DNA of 14,045 nt. It comes from Bacteroidota bacterium. Its GTDB lineage: Bacteria > Bacteroidota > Bacteroidia > Bacteroidales > UBA4417. Within the stretch, counting starts at the first letter, position 1. Every line of letters starts with the position of its first letter. Shown here piece after piece: positions 1 through 8,119 of the stretch. Below the pieces are notes generated by a model. The model did no database searches. It was not told where the DNA came from and was given only the letters and a program-made list of their open reading frames with translations. Made by a program: the position numbers and the translations under genes. The DNA is taken from assembly GCA_020048595.1 (NCBI GenBank), contig JAIFMH010000357.1, forward strand, positions 1 through 14,045. Direction: 5' to 3'.

Positions 1-105
1 AAGAAATAGAGTTATTGCTAATATTCTAATACACAATAAATTTATACCAATAGACTAGCTGTCCATTAAATAAATATAACCTGCTACTTATATTCATAGG
101 CCCGT

Positions 106-134
106 TTTAGGTTAAACTATTCTATATACCTAAA
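106..134. repeat. 7-bp inverted repeat with 15-base spacer
   Basis: The arms are TTTAGGT at 106-112 and ACCTAAA at 128-134, separated by 15 bases. A run of eight T follows at 141-148. This could be a weak terminator of an upstream plus-strand gene or a protein-binding site, but the stem is short and AT-rich and the T-run starts six bases after it, so neither role is firm. A further ACCTAA occurs at 252-257. Confidence 0.3.
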
Positions 135-178
135 TGACCATTTTTTTTACTACATGAACAATAACCTACACATATCCG

Positions 179-208
179 TGACAAAAATGCAACTTGTGTC
201 ATGACAAA
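179..208. promoter_or_regulatory. Candidate operator: direct repeats plus palindrome at the susC1 promoter
   Basis: TGACAAA occurs at 179-185 and again at 202-208, 23 bp apart. The second copy overlaps a perfect 10-bp palindrome TGTCATGACA at 197-206. The palindrome sits between the predicted -33 and -7 elements. AraC-family DNA-binding domains, such as the one closing the nearby HTCS, commonly bind direct repeats spaced by about two helical turns, so this is a reasonable candidate binding site. That assignment is inference from position and symmetry only. Confidence 0.35.
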
Positions 209-222
209 GAACGTTAGCTTTG
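194..222 (+). promoter_or_regulatory. Predicted Bacteroidota-type promoter for the operon
   Basis: The sequence TAGCTTTG at 215-222 is an exact match to the Bacteroides -7 consensus TAnnTTTG. A TTG at 194-196, 18 bases upstream, fits the -33 element, with spacing one base shorter than the usual 19-21. Transcription would begin around 227-230, giving a leader of about 50 bases before the susC1 ATG at 279. No purine-rich Shine-Dalgarno site precedes that ATG, which is usual in this phylum. Confidence 0.6.
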
Positions 223-278
223 TTAATCATAGACTGAGAAAACTTATTGAAACCTAACCAAAATAATCTTCAAATGTT

Positions 279-3200
279 ATGAAAGCAAAGTTCAAGATTC
301 TATTTTTTTTGTTATTAATAGGATCACAGACTCTTATCGGTCAAACCATAAAAATCATTGGGACCGTGACTGGTGAGCAGGGGGAACCAATGCCCGGCGT
401 TTCTGTGGTCTTAGTTGGAACTTATCTGGGTACCAGCACTGATTCCGAAGGGAAGTTCAGTTTAAATGCCGCGCCTGGAAATCAGCTAAGGTTCTCCTTT
501 ATCGGTTATCAGGATCAGATCATAACCATTGGGAATGAATCAGTGATTTATGTGCGAATGGCAGTTGCCAATACGCTACTTGAAGAAGTTGTTATAGTTG
601 GTTATTCGACCCAGGTTAAGAAAAGTGTTGTTGGAGCAATTGCTCAGACTTCAGGCGAGGCCCTGAAGTCAAAAGGTACCGTAGGAAACCTTACAGATGC
701 TTTAAGCGGTATAATCCCCGGGGTAACTGTAATGACCAAAACCGGTTTGCCTGGTACCACCGGTGAGCATGGAAATGAAACCGACATCCTTATTCGTGGT
801 TTGAGTACCTGGAACAACTCGCAACCGCTTATTCTTGTCGATGGTGTGCAACGTCCGATGAGTGATGTATCAGTTGACGAAATTGAGAATTTTACTGTTC
901 TTAAGGATGCATCGGCAACGGCAGTATTTGGTGTGAAGGGTGCAAACGGGGTAATACTTATCACTACCAAGCGCGGACAAACAGGTAAAGCAAAAGTGTC
1001 GTTCGAAGTGAATACATCAGTGAAATCAATTTCCAAAATGGAAAAACCATTGGAATCGTACGATGGATTAGTGGCCAGGAACTGGGCCGTAATTCATGAG
1101 TTCCCATTGATGGATGCGGCAAAAATGGATAAATATACCTCACCACGTATTCTGGGATATTATCGTGATAATGTTGACCCGGAAAAATATACCAATGTTG
1201 ACTGGCAGGATGTCATGATCCGTGATCATACAGTGAGCTCAAAATACAGCGTAAATGTATCGGGAGGTACCGAATTCGTGAAATACTTTTCTACTTTATC
1301 ATACATTGATGAAGGGGATATCATGAATACCGGAACAGGTGACAACCCTCGCGGGTATAAAAACGAATTTAAATACCAGCGTATCAATTTCCGTACCAAT
1401 CTCGATTTTTTGTTAACCAAAACAACTACGTTTAAAGTAAATCTAAGTGGTTATTATGGAAGGCAACAAGCGCCGGATCAGTTTAAAAATGCTTTTTGGC
1501 CAAGTCTTTACAGGTATGCTCCAAATACTCCTCTCCCAATCTACCCTGATGGCACATTTGGAGCGGATGATAAAGATGTGCTAAATTACATGGGTAACAA
1601 TATGTACTTCGATCTTTTAACAGGAGGAACGAAAGTTGAGAAACGCACCGCCCTTACAAGCGACTTTGATCTGGAACAAAAATTGGATTTTATCACCAAA
1701 GGACTTTCGGCAAGGGGCCGTATTTCTTTCGACAACTATTTTACATCAGAGGGTAGTGATACAGAAGATCCAAGTGGTTATGTCCTCAAACGGTTCGATG
1801 TGCAGAGCAATTCATGGGTTTACATTATACCTTTAAGTACTACCAATAATTTCGATTTCTATCCGGAACCACTGGGTTATACCCTGGAATCTCCTGCTTC
1901 ATCAGCAACCCGGCGTAATTTATATTACGAGTTGGCTTTGAACTATAAACGCAGTTTCGGAAAACACTCTGTTGAAGCTTTAGCGCTTTTTAGCAGGGAG
2001 CAAAATGCCACTGGCAGTAACTGGCCAAGCAAGCGTGAAGACTGGGTAGGTCGTGTTAAGTATGAATACGCTGAAAAATACCTTTTCGAAATGAATGGTG
2101 CATACAATGGTTCTGAAAGATTTGGGCCCCAGTACAAATTCGAATTTTTCCCTTCAATTGCAGTCGGATGGCGTGTCAGTGAAGAGTCATTTATCAAAAA
2201 CAATATTCCTCAGATATCAAATCTGAAACTTCGTTATTCAATTGGTTGGATTGGCAGCGATAATTTAGGTAATGATGCCCCGCAGTGGGGATACCTGACT
2301 ACATGGAATCCATACAATAACAGCCGGGGAAGTACTTTTCAAAACCAGGTTCAAGACCGGGGTCCTTCCTTTGGTAATGGTATAGGTGGTACTAATTCTA
2401 TATATGTTAATCAGTCCTTTGTAGAAGGCGCAGTTGGTAATCCCAACATTCGTTGGGAGTCAAAGCGTTCACAAAACTATGGTATTGAGATAGGTTTGTT
2501 CAACGATTTAATTACCGGATCTGTTGATTATTATATCGACTATAGGTATGATATGCTGATTCCTTCTTCACAACGAACAGCGATTCCCGATTTTTTCGGG
2601 CAAAAAGCACCATCTGTTAATGCAGGCGAGGTGAGTTCGAAGGGTCTGGAATTAGACTTTAGAGTTAATAAGACATTTGGCAAAGTGAACCTTTGGGGTA
2701 CCTACACGTGGACTGTAGCTAAAAACAAAGTATTATACCAGGAGGATGCCGAGCTGTTACCAGCCTATCAGAAAAAAGAAGGGTATCGGATTAATCAGGT
2801 TAGAACACAAATGGCAGCCGATATGATTACCAGCTGGGACGAGCTCTATACAGGCGTTATGGGGGAAAGCAGTACAGGGAGAAAAAACACTTTGACGGGT
2901 GGTGCCCGGTTGATTGACTTTAATGCGGATGGTTTCATTAACGATAACGATGCTACTCCTTTTGGTTATGCACGGCAGCCTCAAAACACTTATAGTTTTG
3001 CCTTCGGAGGAGACTATAAAGGATTAACGCTGCTGGTTCAGTTCATTGGTATGTATAATTCAACCATCAGCGGAGGTGCATATGCTGAGGAGATGTACAA
3101 TGGCTTTCCTTCAACCTTTCAAAGCATGGCCGACAGAACAGCCATGCCTGAATATGGGGTAAGTAATCCTACATATCGCGCTTTTGGTATAGACAAAAAA

Positions 3201-3467
3201 GGTGCAATCGGACATTGGATATATTATGATGGTTCTCTGTTTCGTCTGAAAACATTAGAGTTAAGTTATTCATTACCTCAGGCGATAATAAAAAGGATGT
3301 CGATCGATAATGTCAGACTTTTTGTAAACGGAAATAACCTGTGGTTATGGAATCACCTCCCGCAAGATGTAGAAGGTACTGAATTAGCTGGTGGTACTGC
3401 TGGTGAGTCAAATTTGAAATACCCTGCCACAAAATCTTTCAACTTTGGTATTAATGTAACACTTTAA
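279..3467 (+). CDS. SusC/RagA-family TonB-dependent outer-membrane transporter (first pair)
   Basis: This 1062-residue protein is a typical SusC-like channel, which imports oligosaccharides or other large nutrients across the outer membrane using TonB energy. A signal peptide covers about residues 1-21 (cleavage near LIG/QT). A carboxypeptidase-regulatory-like domain follows at about 25-97, with the usual G-x-V-x-x-x-x-G-E-P-M-P-G-V pattern. A TonB-box-like segment LEEVVIVGY is at 101-109. The plug spans about 113-232, including LIRG at 171-174, LVDG at 186-189 and the SusC signature VLKDASATAVFGVKGANGVI at 207-226. The rest is a 22-strand-type barrel ending in NFGINVTL. There is no STN domain, so anti-sigma signalling is not expected, in keeping with HTCS control. 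A calcium-loop-like D-x-N-x-D-G motif starts at D880. The gene is first in the operon and its stop overlaps the next start by one base. The substrate is unknown. Confidence 0.96.
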   Translation: MKAKFKILFFLLLIGSQTLIGQTIKIIGTVTGEQGEPMPGVSVVLVGTYLGTSTDSEGKFSLNAAPGNQLRFSFIGYQDQIITIGNESVIYVRMAVANTLLEEVVIVGYSTQVKKSVVGAIAQTSGEALKSKGTVGNLTDALSGIIPGVTVMTKTGLPGTTGEHGNETDILIRGLSTWNNSQPLILVDGVQRPMSDVSVDEIENFTVLKDASATAVFGVKGANGVILITTKRGQTGKAKVSFEVNTSVKSISKMEKPLESYDGLVARNWAVIHEFPLMDAAKMDKYTSPRILGYYRDNVDPEKYTNVDWQDVMIRDHTVSSKYSVNVSGGTEFVKYFSTLSYIDEGDIMNTGTGDNPRGYKNEFKYQRINFRTNLDFLLTKTTTFKVNLSGYYGRQQAPDQFKNAFWPSLYRYAPNTPLPIYPDGTFGADDKDVLNYMGNNMYFDLLTGGTKVEKRTALTSDFDLEQKLDFITKGLSARGRISFDNYFTSEGSDTEDPSGYVLKRFDVQSNSWVYIIPLSTTNNFDFYPEPLGYTLESPASSATRRNLYYELALNYKRSFGKHSVEALALFSREQNATGSNWPSKREDWVGRVKYEYAEKYLFEMNGAYNGSERFGPQYKFEFFPSIAVGWRVSEESFIKNNIPQISNLKLRYSIGWIGSDNLGNDAPQWGYLTTWNPYNNSRGSTFQNQVQDRGPSFGNGIGGTNSIYVNQSFVEGAVGNPNIRWESKRSQNYGIEIGLFNDLITGSVDYYIDYRYDMLIPSSQRTAIPDFFGQKAPSVNAGEVSSKGLELDFRVNKTFGKVNLWGTYTWTVAKNKVLYQEDAELLPAYQKKEGYRINQVRTQMAADMITSWDELYTGVMGESSTGRKNTLTGGARLIDFNADGFINDNDATPFGYARQPQNTYSFAFGGDYKGLTLLVQFIGMYNSTISGGAYAEEMYNGFPSTFQSMADRTAMPEYGVSNPTYRAFGIDKKGAIGHWIYYDGSLFRLKTLELSYSLPQAIIKRMSIDNVRLFVNGNNLWLWNHLPQDVEGTELAGGTAGESNLKYPATKSFNFGINVTL

Positions 3468-5254
3468 TGAAAATTAAAATGAATGCAAAAAAAATAAAAC
3501 TGGTTTTATTGATACTTCCTGTTTTAATAGCATTAGGGAGTTGCGAAGAATATCTTAATGTGCCATCTGAAGCAGATGTAACCGAGGAGAAAGTTTTTGG
3601 AACATATAACCTGTTTCAGGGATATGTTGATCAGATGTATCCCTGTATACTTGATCACAACCGTACTTATTATACATGTACCGGTGAAATGGGTGGCGAA
3701 GCTATCAGCCCCGGAGGAAACCATACATCATACAGGGCTCTTCGTGGAAATTACAGGGACTTCTTAGATCGTGGTTATTACCAAACAACCGATTTTGTAG
3801 GTATTTGGCAAAACGGGTGGAGAGTAATTCGTATGTGTAATATTGGTTTAAAAAATCTGGAAAGTGGATCATTGGTCGCAACAGATGAGGAGAAGAAACT
3901 GATAGAAGGGCAGCTAAGGTTCTTCAGGGCTTATTTTCATTTCGAAATTGCAAATGCCTGGGGTCCTATGCCATATATCAATGAAGTTTTGGCGGATGAT
4001 TTTCAAAAACCCCGTTATTATGAATATAAAGGTAAGGAGAACTTTCAGGCAACTATGGAATATGTCGTTGAAGATTTTGAAAAAGCGGCTCAATTGCTGC
4101 CTGTTGCCTGGCCCGACCCATCTACTCAGCTAGGCAGGCTGACTGCACTTGCTGCGTTAAGCTATAAAGCAAAAGCACTCTTATGGGCAGGTTCGCCCTT
4201 GATGAATGAAAATTCAGGAGGCGCTGCTGAAGTGAACACAGAATACATGGAAAGAGCAGCAATAGCCGCAGATGAGGCAATTAAAATGGCCGAAAACAAT
4301 CCTGCGAGCTATGGCCTGGTGGACTGGGCTGACTATAGTAGAAATTTTGCCAGAACTGACAAGACTGTGGTTTGGACAAAAGAAACTATTGTGGCGCTTT
4401 ATAGAAATAATTTTGAAAAGGAGGTTTTTAGTGAATATACAGGACGTTCAAATGCCGTGAATAGTGGCGTGTTTGGTGGAAACGCGCAGCAATCAACACC
4501 TACACAAAACTATGTTGATAGATTTGAAATGGCTGACGGATCATTATACAATCCCGCGGTTCACGATGCCGACAATGCACTCCGTTGGAACGGTAGAGAT
4601 CCACGTTTCAGGCATGCCATATATGTGGACGGAGATTTCCCTTGTACAGGCAAACAACTGAAAATGTGGACGCTACCTACGAAAGGAGCAACAATTGCAA
4701 CAGATGGGCAATTGACACCATACGTCATTAAAAAGTTCTGGCCTTTTAATGTATCAGATAAAGCTGGAGACGCCACTCTTACACTTAATTATGCATTTAA
4801 CAGCCCGCAAATGCGTTTGGCCGATGTGTATTTAATGTATGCCGAAGCGACAAACTGGGCCTATGGTGCCGGAAATAATGGCAATGCAACAGCTCCCGGA
4901 GCTAACCACACAGCATTGGAAGCGGTTAATTTGGTGAGACAGCGCGTAGGGCATGTACCAACAACAGCCACTGGCGGAGCACACGGGAATTTTCATACTC
5001 TGATTTTAAACGAACGTGCTGTAGAATTGTGCTACGAATCAAATCATCTTTGGAATGATATCCGCAGATATAAAATTGGCGAAACGTTACATGGTAGCAG
5101 CATTTTGACACTTGACTTTGATCAAGGCTATACAATTTTCCAACGTCGCGAAGTGCTTAAGATGACGTTTGAAAAAAGACAGTATTGGCTGCCATTACCA
5201 CGTTCTTTAACATTTTTATACCCGGAATTTCCGCAAAATGATGGTTGGAACTAA
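3467..5254 (+). CDS. SusD/RagB-family nutrient-binding outer-membrane lipoprotein (first pair)
   Basis: This 595-residue lipoprotein should form the hinged lid on the preceding SusC and capture the substrate at the cell surface. A lipoprotein signal ends at C26 (ALGSC), and the acidic residues just after it (CEEYLN) fit the Bacteroidota surface-export signal. The N-terminal SusD-like half shows WQNGWRVIRMCNIGL near 114-128 and the helix RFFRAYFHFEIANAWGPMPY at 151-170. The C-terminal SusD/RagB half shows LADVYLMYAEA, LVRQRVG, NERAVELCYESNHLWNDIRR and a C-terminal LPLPRS-YPEFPQNDGWN. Its ATG overlaps the susC1 stop in TAATG, so translational coupling is likely. An in-frame ATG four codons later (3479) is an alternative start that keeps the signal peptide. 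Family assignment is firm; the ligand cannot be predicted. Confidence 0.95.
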   Translation: MKIKMNAKKIKLVLLILPVLIALGSCEEYLNVPSEADVTEEKVFGTYNLFQGYVDQMYPCILDHNRTYYTCTGEMGGEAISPGGNHTSYRALRGNYRDFLDRGYYQTTDFVGIWQNGWRVIRMCNIGLKNLESGSLVATDEEKKLIEGQLRFFRAYFHFEIANAWGPMPYINEVLADDFQKPRYYEYKGKENFQATMEYVVEDFEKAAQLLPVAWPDPSTQLGRLTALAALSYKAKALLWAGSPLMNENSGGAAEVNTEYMERAAIAADEAIKMAENNPASYGLVDWADYSRNFARTDKTVVWTKETIVALYRNNFEKEVFSEYTGRSNAVNSGVFGGNAQQSTPTQNYVDRFEMADGSLYNPAVHDADNALRWNGRDPRFRHAIYVDGDFPCTGKQLKMWTLPTKGATIATDGQLTPYVIKKFWPFNVSDKAGDATLTLNYAFNSPQMRLADVYLMYAEATNWAYGAGNNGNATAPGANHTALEAVNLVRQRVGHVPTTATGGAHGNFHTLILNERAVELCYESNHLWNDIRRYKIGETLHGSSILTLDFDQGYTIFQRREVLKMTFEKRQYWLPLPRSLTFLYPEFPQNDGWN

Positions 5255-5271
5255 TTTAACTATACTACTTT

Positions 5272-8100
5272 ATGAATAAAAATATAATAATAATATCTCT
5301 GATGCTTATTTGGACGATTTCATCAGTTCAAATAATAGCACAAGAGAAACAGGATACCAATAAGGTTGTACTTCAACCTTCAGAAGATTTGAAAGTTGAC
5401 GGCGATATTTTTTTACCGTTTCAAACCATGAAAAAGGTTCGTACTACGGGTAATATCGCTGTTGTAGATGCCAATGAATCATTGGAAAGCGATTCACGCT
5501 TAGATTTTAATGCACACTTAAATGGAAAAGTACCAGGTGCTTTTGGAAACTTTGATTTTCACAGGCTCGGTGATGCCGTAACTGTAGTTGATGGTGTGAT
5601 TCGTGATGCTTCGTATCTGAATATGCAGGAAATTGAACAAATTACTGTATTAAAAGATGCCTATTCGCGTATGCTTTATGGTTCTGATGGTGATGCTGCT
5701 GTTATTTTAATAACTACGAAATCAGGAGCAAAATTTAAAAAAGTGCTAAAGTTTACCTTAGAACAAGGTTTACAAACAGCTTTATCAATGCCCAAATTTT
5801 TAGATGCTGCAACTTACATGGAAACATACAACAAAGCATTTAAAAATGATGGCAATACGAATTCATTCTATCGCCAGGGGGTAATTGACAGTACCCGGAA
5901 CAATTACGATCCTCTTCTTTATCCAAATAACGATTATTGGGGTCCGGAATTTGTAAACAATGCCTCCAACTTCACTAATTTCTATTCTGAAGCATCAGGT
6001 GGTAACGACAAAGTCCAGTACTTTTTGAATTTAGGATGGAAACGTAGTAAGGGGTGGTTGGCTTTACCTGAAAAGGATGGATCGAATAGATTAAACCTTC
6101 GTGGTAAAGTTGACTTCGAAGTTAATGATTGGTTAAAAATGAAAACTGATATCGTGGCCATTTTCGACTTTTATAATGGCCCACAAAGCTCTACATTCTT
6201 TTCAGACGCATCTACACTCCTACCTAACTCATTTCCACTTTTAATTCCAATGGACAGGGTGTTAAACCTCTCTTCACTTGCAGGTCAAAATCCGGTTGGA
6301 ACTTCACTTCTTGGAGGTACCAGCGTGTACCAACAAAATTTATATGGTGATATGATTCGTGGTGGAAAACGTTCGGATATAAACCGCTTTTTACAGTATA
6401 TGGTCGGATTTGATATAAATCTTGAGAAACTTACCAAAGGTTTAAAACTGTCAGGATTGTTTGATCTGGACTTTTTCAACTACTACTCTCAGTTTATCGA
6501 TAATAATTATGCCGTATATGCACTGGGTCTGCCAGATGTTGCTGGAGACTTCAATTTGACAAAAATTGGCGTGGATAAATTTACTACTGCTCAAACAGTG
6601 AACAACGATTTCAGCTCATTTAACAGAAGTTACAATGGTTATCTTACTGCTAATTATGATCGGATATTCGGCAAGCATCAGGTTTCAGTTGTAGCCTTAG
6701 GTTATTATAAACAGCTGGTAGAAAACGAAGTGGTACAAGATTTAAAACGTCTTCGGTTTGGTGCACAAGCTAATTATACTTATGACAATAAATATATTCT
6801 TGAAGCTGGTTTGCTGAGCGAAGGAAGTAATAAAATGAATCCGGATAGCAGATTTAAAACTGTGCCTTCATTCGGCGCTGCCTGGATTTTGTCGAATGAG
6901 AATTTTATGAAAAACAACAGCGTTGTTGATTTTATAAAATTGAGAGGATCCTATGGGGTGCTTGTAAACGACAACTGGACACTTGGTGATTATAACGGTT
7001 ATTTCCTTTATGAACAAAACTATGCAAGAACAGGGACATTTACTTACAATAATAGCTTAAATGCGAATTCAATAGTAACAATTCAGTCGCTGGGGAATAT
7101 TTATGATTTTCAATCACGTAAAGAGTTTGTCGGCGGATTTGATGCCTATTTGTTAAACAAGAAACTTTGGATAGAATCTTCTTATTGGAACAGCTTAAGC
7201 TCCGGTAATATGGTTGCTCTTGCAAATAATGCACCTGCAACGTTGGGGATAATACCTTTTGGCAACTTTAACTCAACCCGTTATCAGGGTGTTGAGCTTG
7301 GACTTAGTTACAATGAGCAAGTGGGTGATATTAAAATGAATTTGGGTGTGAATTATGCGTATGCTACCTCTGCCATTACCAAATGGGAAGAACCCATTTA
7401 TCCTGACCAAAACAAGCACCTTTCCAGAGTTGGAAATCCGATTAATGCAATGTGGGGCTTAACTGATGATGGACTTTATAGTTCTGCTGATTTTGAGCCT
7501 GATGGAACTACTCTGGTTGCTGGATTGCCTGTGCCAAGTTATGGTGTAGTACGCCCTGGCGATATTAAATACTTAGATGTGAATGGAGATGAAATAATTA
7601 ATTCAGATGACGAATCAGCCTTGGGTGTAAATAGTAACAGCCAACAAATATCACTTATTATCGATTTGAACTATAAGAATTGGCAACTATTTATACTTGG
7701 TATTGGAAGCTGGGGAGGCAATGGATTTAAAAACTCAGACTACTATTGGTTTAGAGGGAATGAAGCGAAATACTCAGAAGTTGCTCTTAATGCATTCGAT
7801 CCCGAAAATCCAAATCCAAATGCTGAATATCCGCGCTTAAGCCTGGGTAATGGTGATAACAACTATAAAAACTCTACTTTTTGGATGTACGACCGTTCCA
7901 GTTTCTCTATTTCGGCTGTTCAGTTAGGATATGATTTCAATTTACCACCCAATGCTACATTGAAATCGTTGAAACTATATGCAAGAGGAAGTAATTTGCT
8001 TTCAGCAGGCAAAAATATTGACATTCTGCAATTAAACTGGGATTCAGCACCTCAAAACAGAGTGTTTGCATTTGGCTTAATCGCAAATTTCGAATACTAA
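5272..8100 (+). CDS. Atypical SusC-like TonB-dependent transporter without N-terminal extension and with a shortened plug (second pair)
   Basis: This 942-residue protein is a SusC relative, about 120 residues shorter than the first one. After a signal peptide (about 1-23, IIA/QE) there is no carboxypeptidase-regulatory-like domain. A short linker leads to FLPFQTMKK (47-55), which lies where other SusCs carry the TonB box and GYGTQKK. The plug (about 55-152) keeps LNGKVPG (83-89), VVDG (105-108) and the signature ITVLKDAYSRMLYGSDGD (124-141). Between PG and VDG it has 18 positions against 40 in SusC1, so the segment with the usual R-I-R-G strand is missing. The remaining barrel looks complete and ends in FGLIANFEY. 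A calcium-loop-like D-x-N-x-D motif begins at D769 (DVNGDEIINSDDE). It sits 17 bases after susD1 and just before its own susD partner. It probably works as a channel, but TonB coupling may differ. The substrate is unknown. Confidence 0.92.
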   Translation: MNKNIIIISLMLIWTISSVQIIAQEKQDTNKVVLQPSEDLKVDGDIFLPFQTMKKVRTTGNIAVVDANESLESDSRLDFNAHLNGKVPGAFGNFDFHRLGDAVTVVDGVIRDASYLNMQEIEQITVLKDAYSRMLYGSDGDAAVILITTKSGAKFKKVLKFTLEQGLQTALSMPKFLDAATYMETYNKAFKNDGNTNSFYRQGVIDSTRNNYDPLLYPNNDYWGPEFVNNASNFTNFYSEASGGNDKVQYFLNLGWKRSKGWLALPEKDGSNRLNLRGKVDFEVNDWLKMKTDIVAIFDFYNGPQSSTFFSDASTLLPNSFPLLIPMDRVLNLSSLAGQNPVGTSLLGGTSVYQQNLYGDMIRGGKRSDINRFLQYMVGFDINLEKLTKGLKLSGLFDLDFFNYYSQFIDNNYAVYALGLPDVAGDFNLTKIGVDKFTTAQTVNNDFSSFNRSYNGYLTANYDRIFGKHQVSVVALGYYKQLVENEVVQDLKRLRFGAQANYTYDNKYILEAGLLSEGSNKMNPDSRFKTVPSFGAAWILSNENFMKNNSVVDFIKLRGSYGVLVNDNWTLGDYNGYFLYEQNYARTGTFTYNNSLNANSIVTIQSLGNIYDFQSRKEFVGGFDAYLLNKKLWIESSYWNSLSSGNMVALANNAPATLGIIPFGNFNSTRYQGVELGLSYNEQVGDIKMNLGVNYAYATSAITKWEEPIYPDQNKHLSRVGNPINAMWGLTDDGLYSSADFEPDGTTLVAGLPVPSYGVVRPGDIKYLDVNGDEIINSDDESALGVNSNSQQISLIIDLNYKNWQLFILGIGSWGGNGFKNSDYYWFRGNEAKYSEVALNAFDPENPNPNAEYPRLSLGNGDNNYKNSTFWMYDRSSFSISAVQLGYDFNLPPNATLKSLKLYARGSNLLSAGKNIDILQLNWDSAPQNRVFAFGLIANFEY

Positions 8101-8119
8101 CAATAACAAAGTGAATACT

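Larger units (their letters stand above)
1..278. other. Non-coding leader region upstream of the SusC/SusD operon
   Basis: This AT-rich stretch has no open reading frame that looks like a protein on either strand. It holds a predicted Bacteroidota promoter (194-222), a palindrome with direct repeats around it (179-208), and a weak inverted repeat (106-134) followed by a run of eight T at 141-148. No tRNA or conserved RNA structure was recognised. The end of any upstream gene lies outside the window. Confidence 0.8.

Noticed and set aside
644..1036. A 130-codon minus-strand reading frame inside susC1
   Set aside because: It lies wholly opposite a well-conserved plug-coding region, has no recognisable protein features, and is explained as a by-product of the coding strand.
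279..8100. Recent tandem duplication of the SusC/SusD pair
   Set aside because: The two SusC and two SusD proteins differ in length, domain content and nearly all motif details, and no long nucleotide repeat was seen between them.
8111..8119. GTG at 8111 as the start of the second susD
   Set aside because: An ATG three codons later gives a complete lipoprotein signal, and no ribosome site favours the GTG. The choice is not certain.
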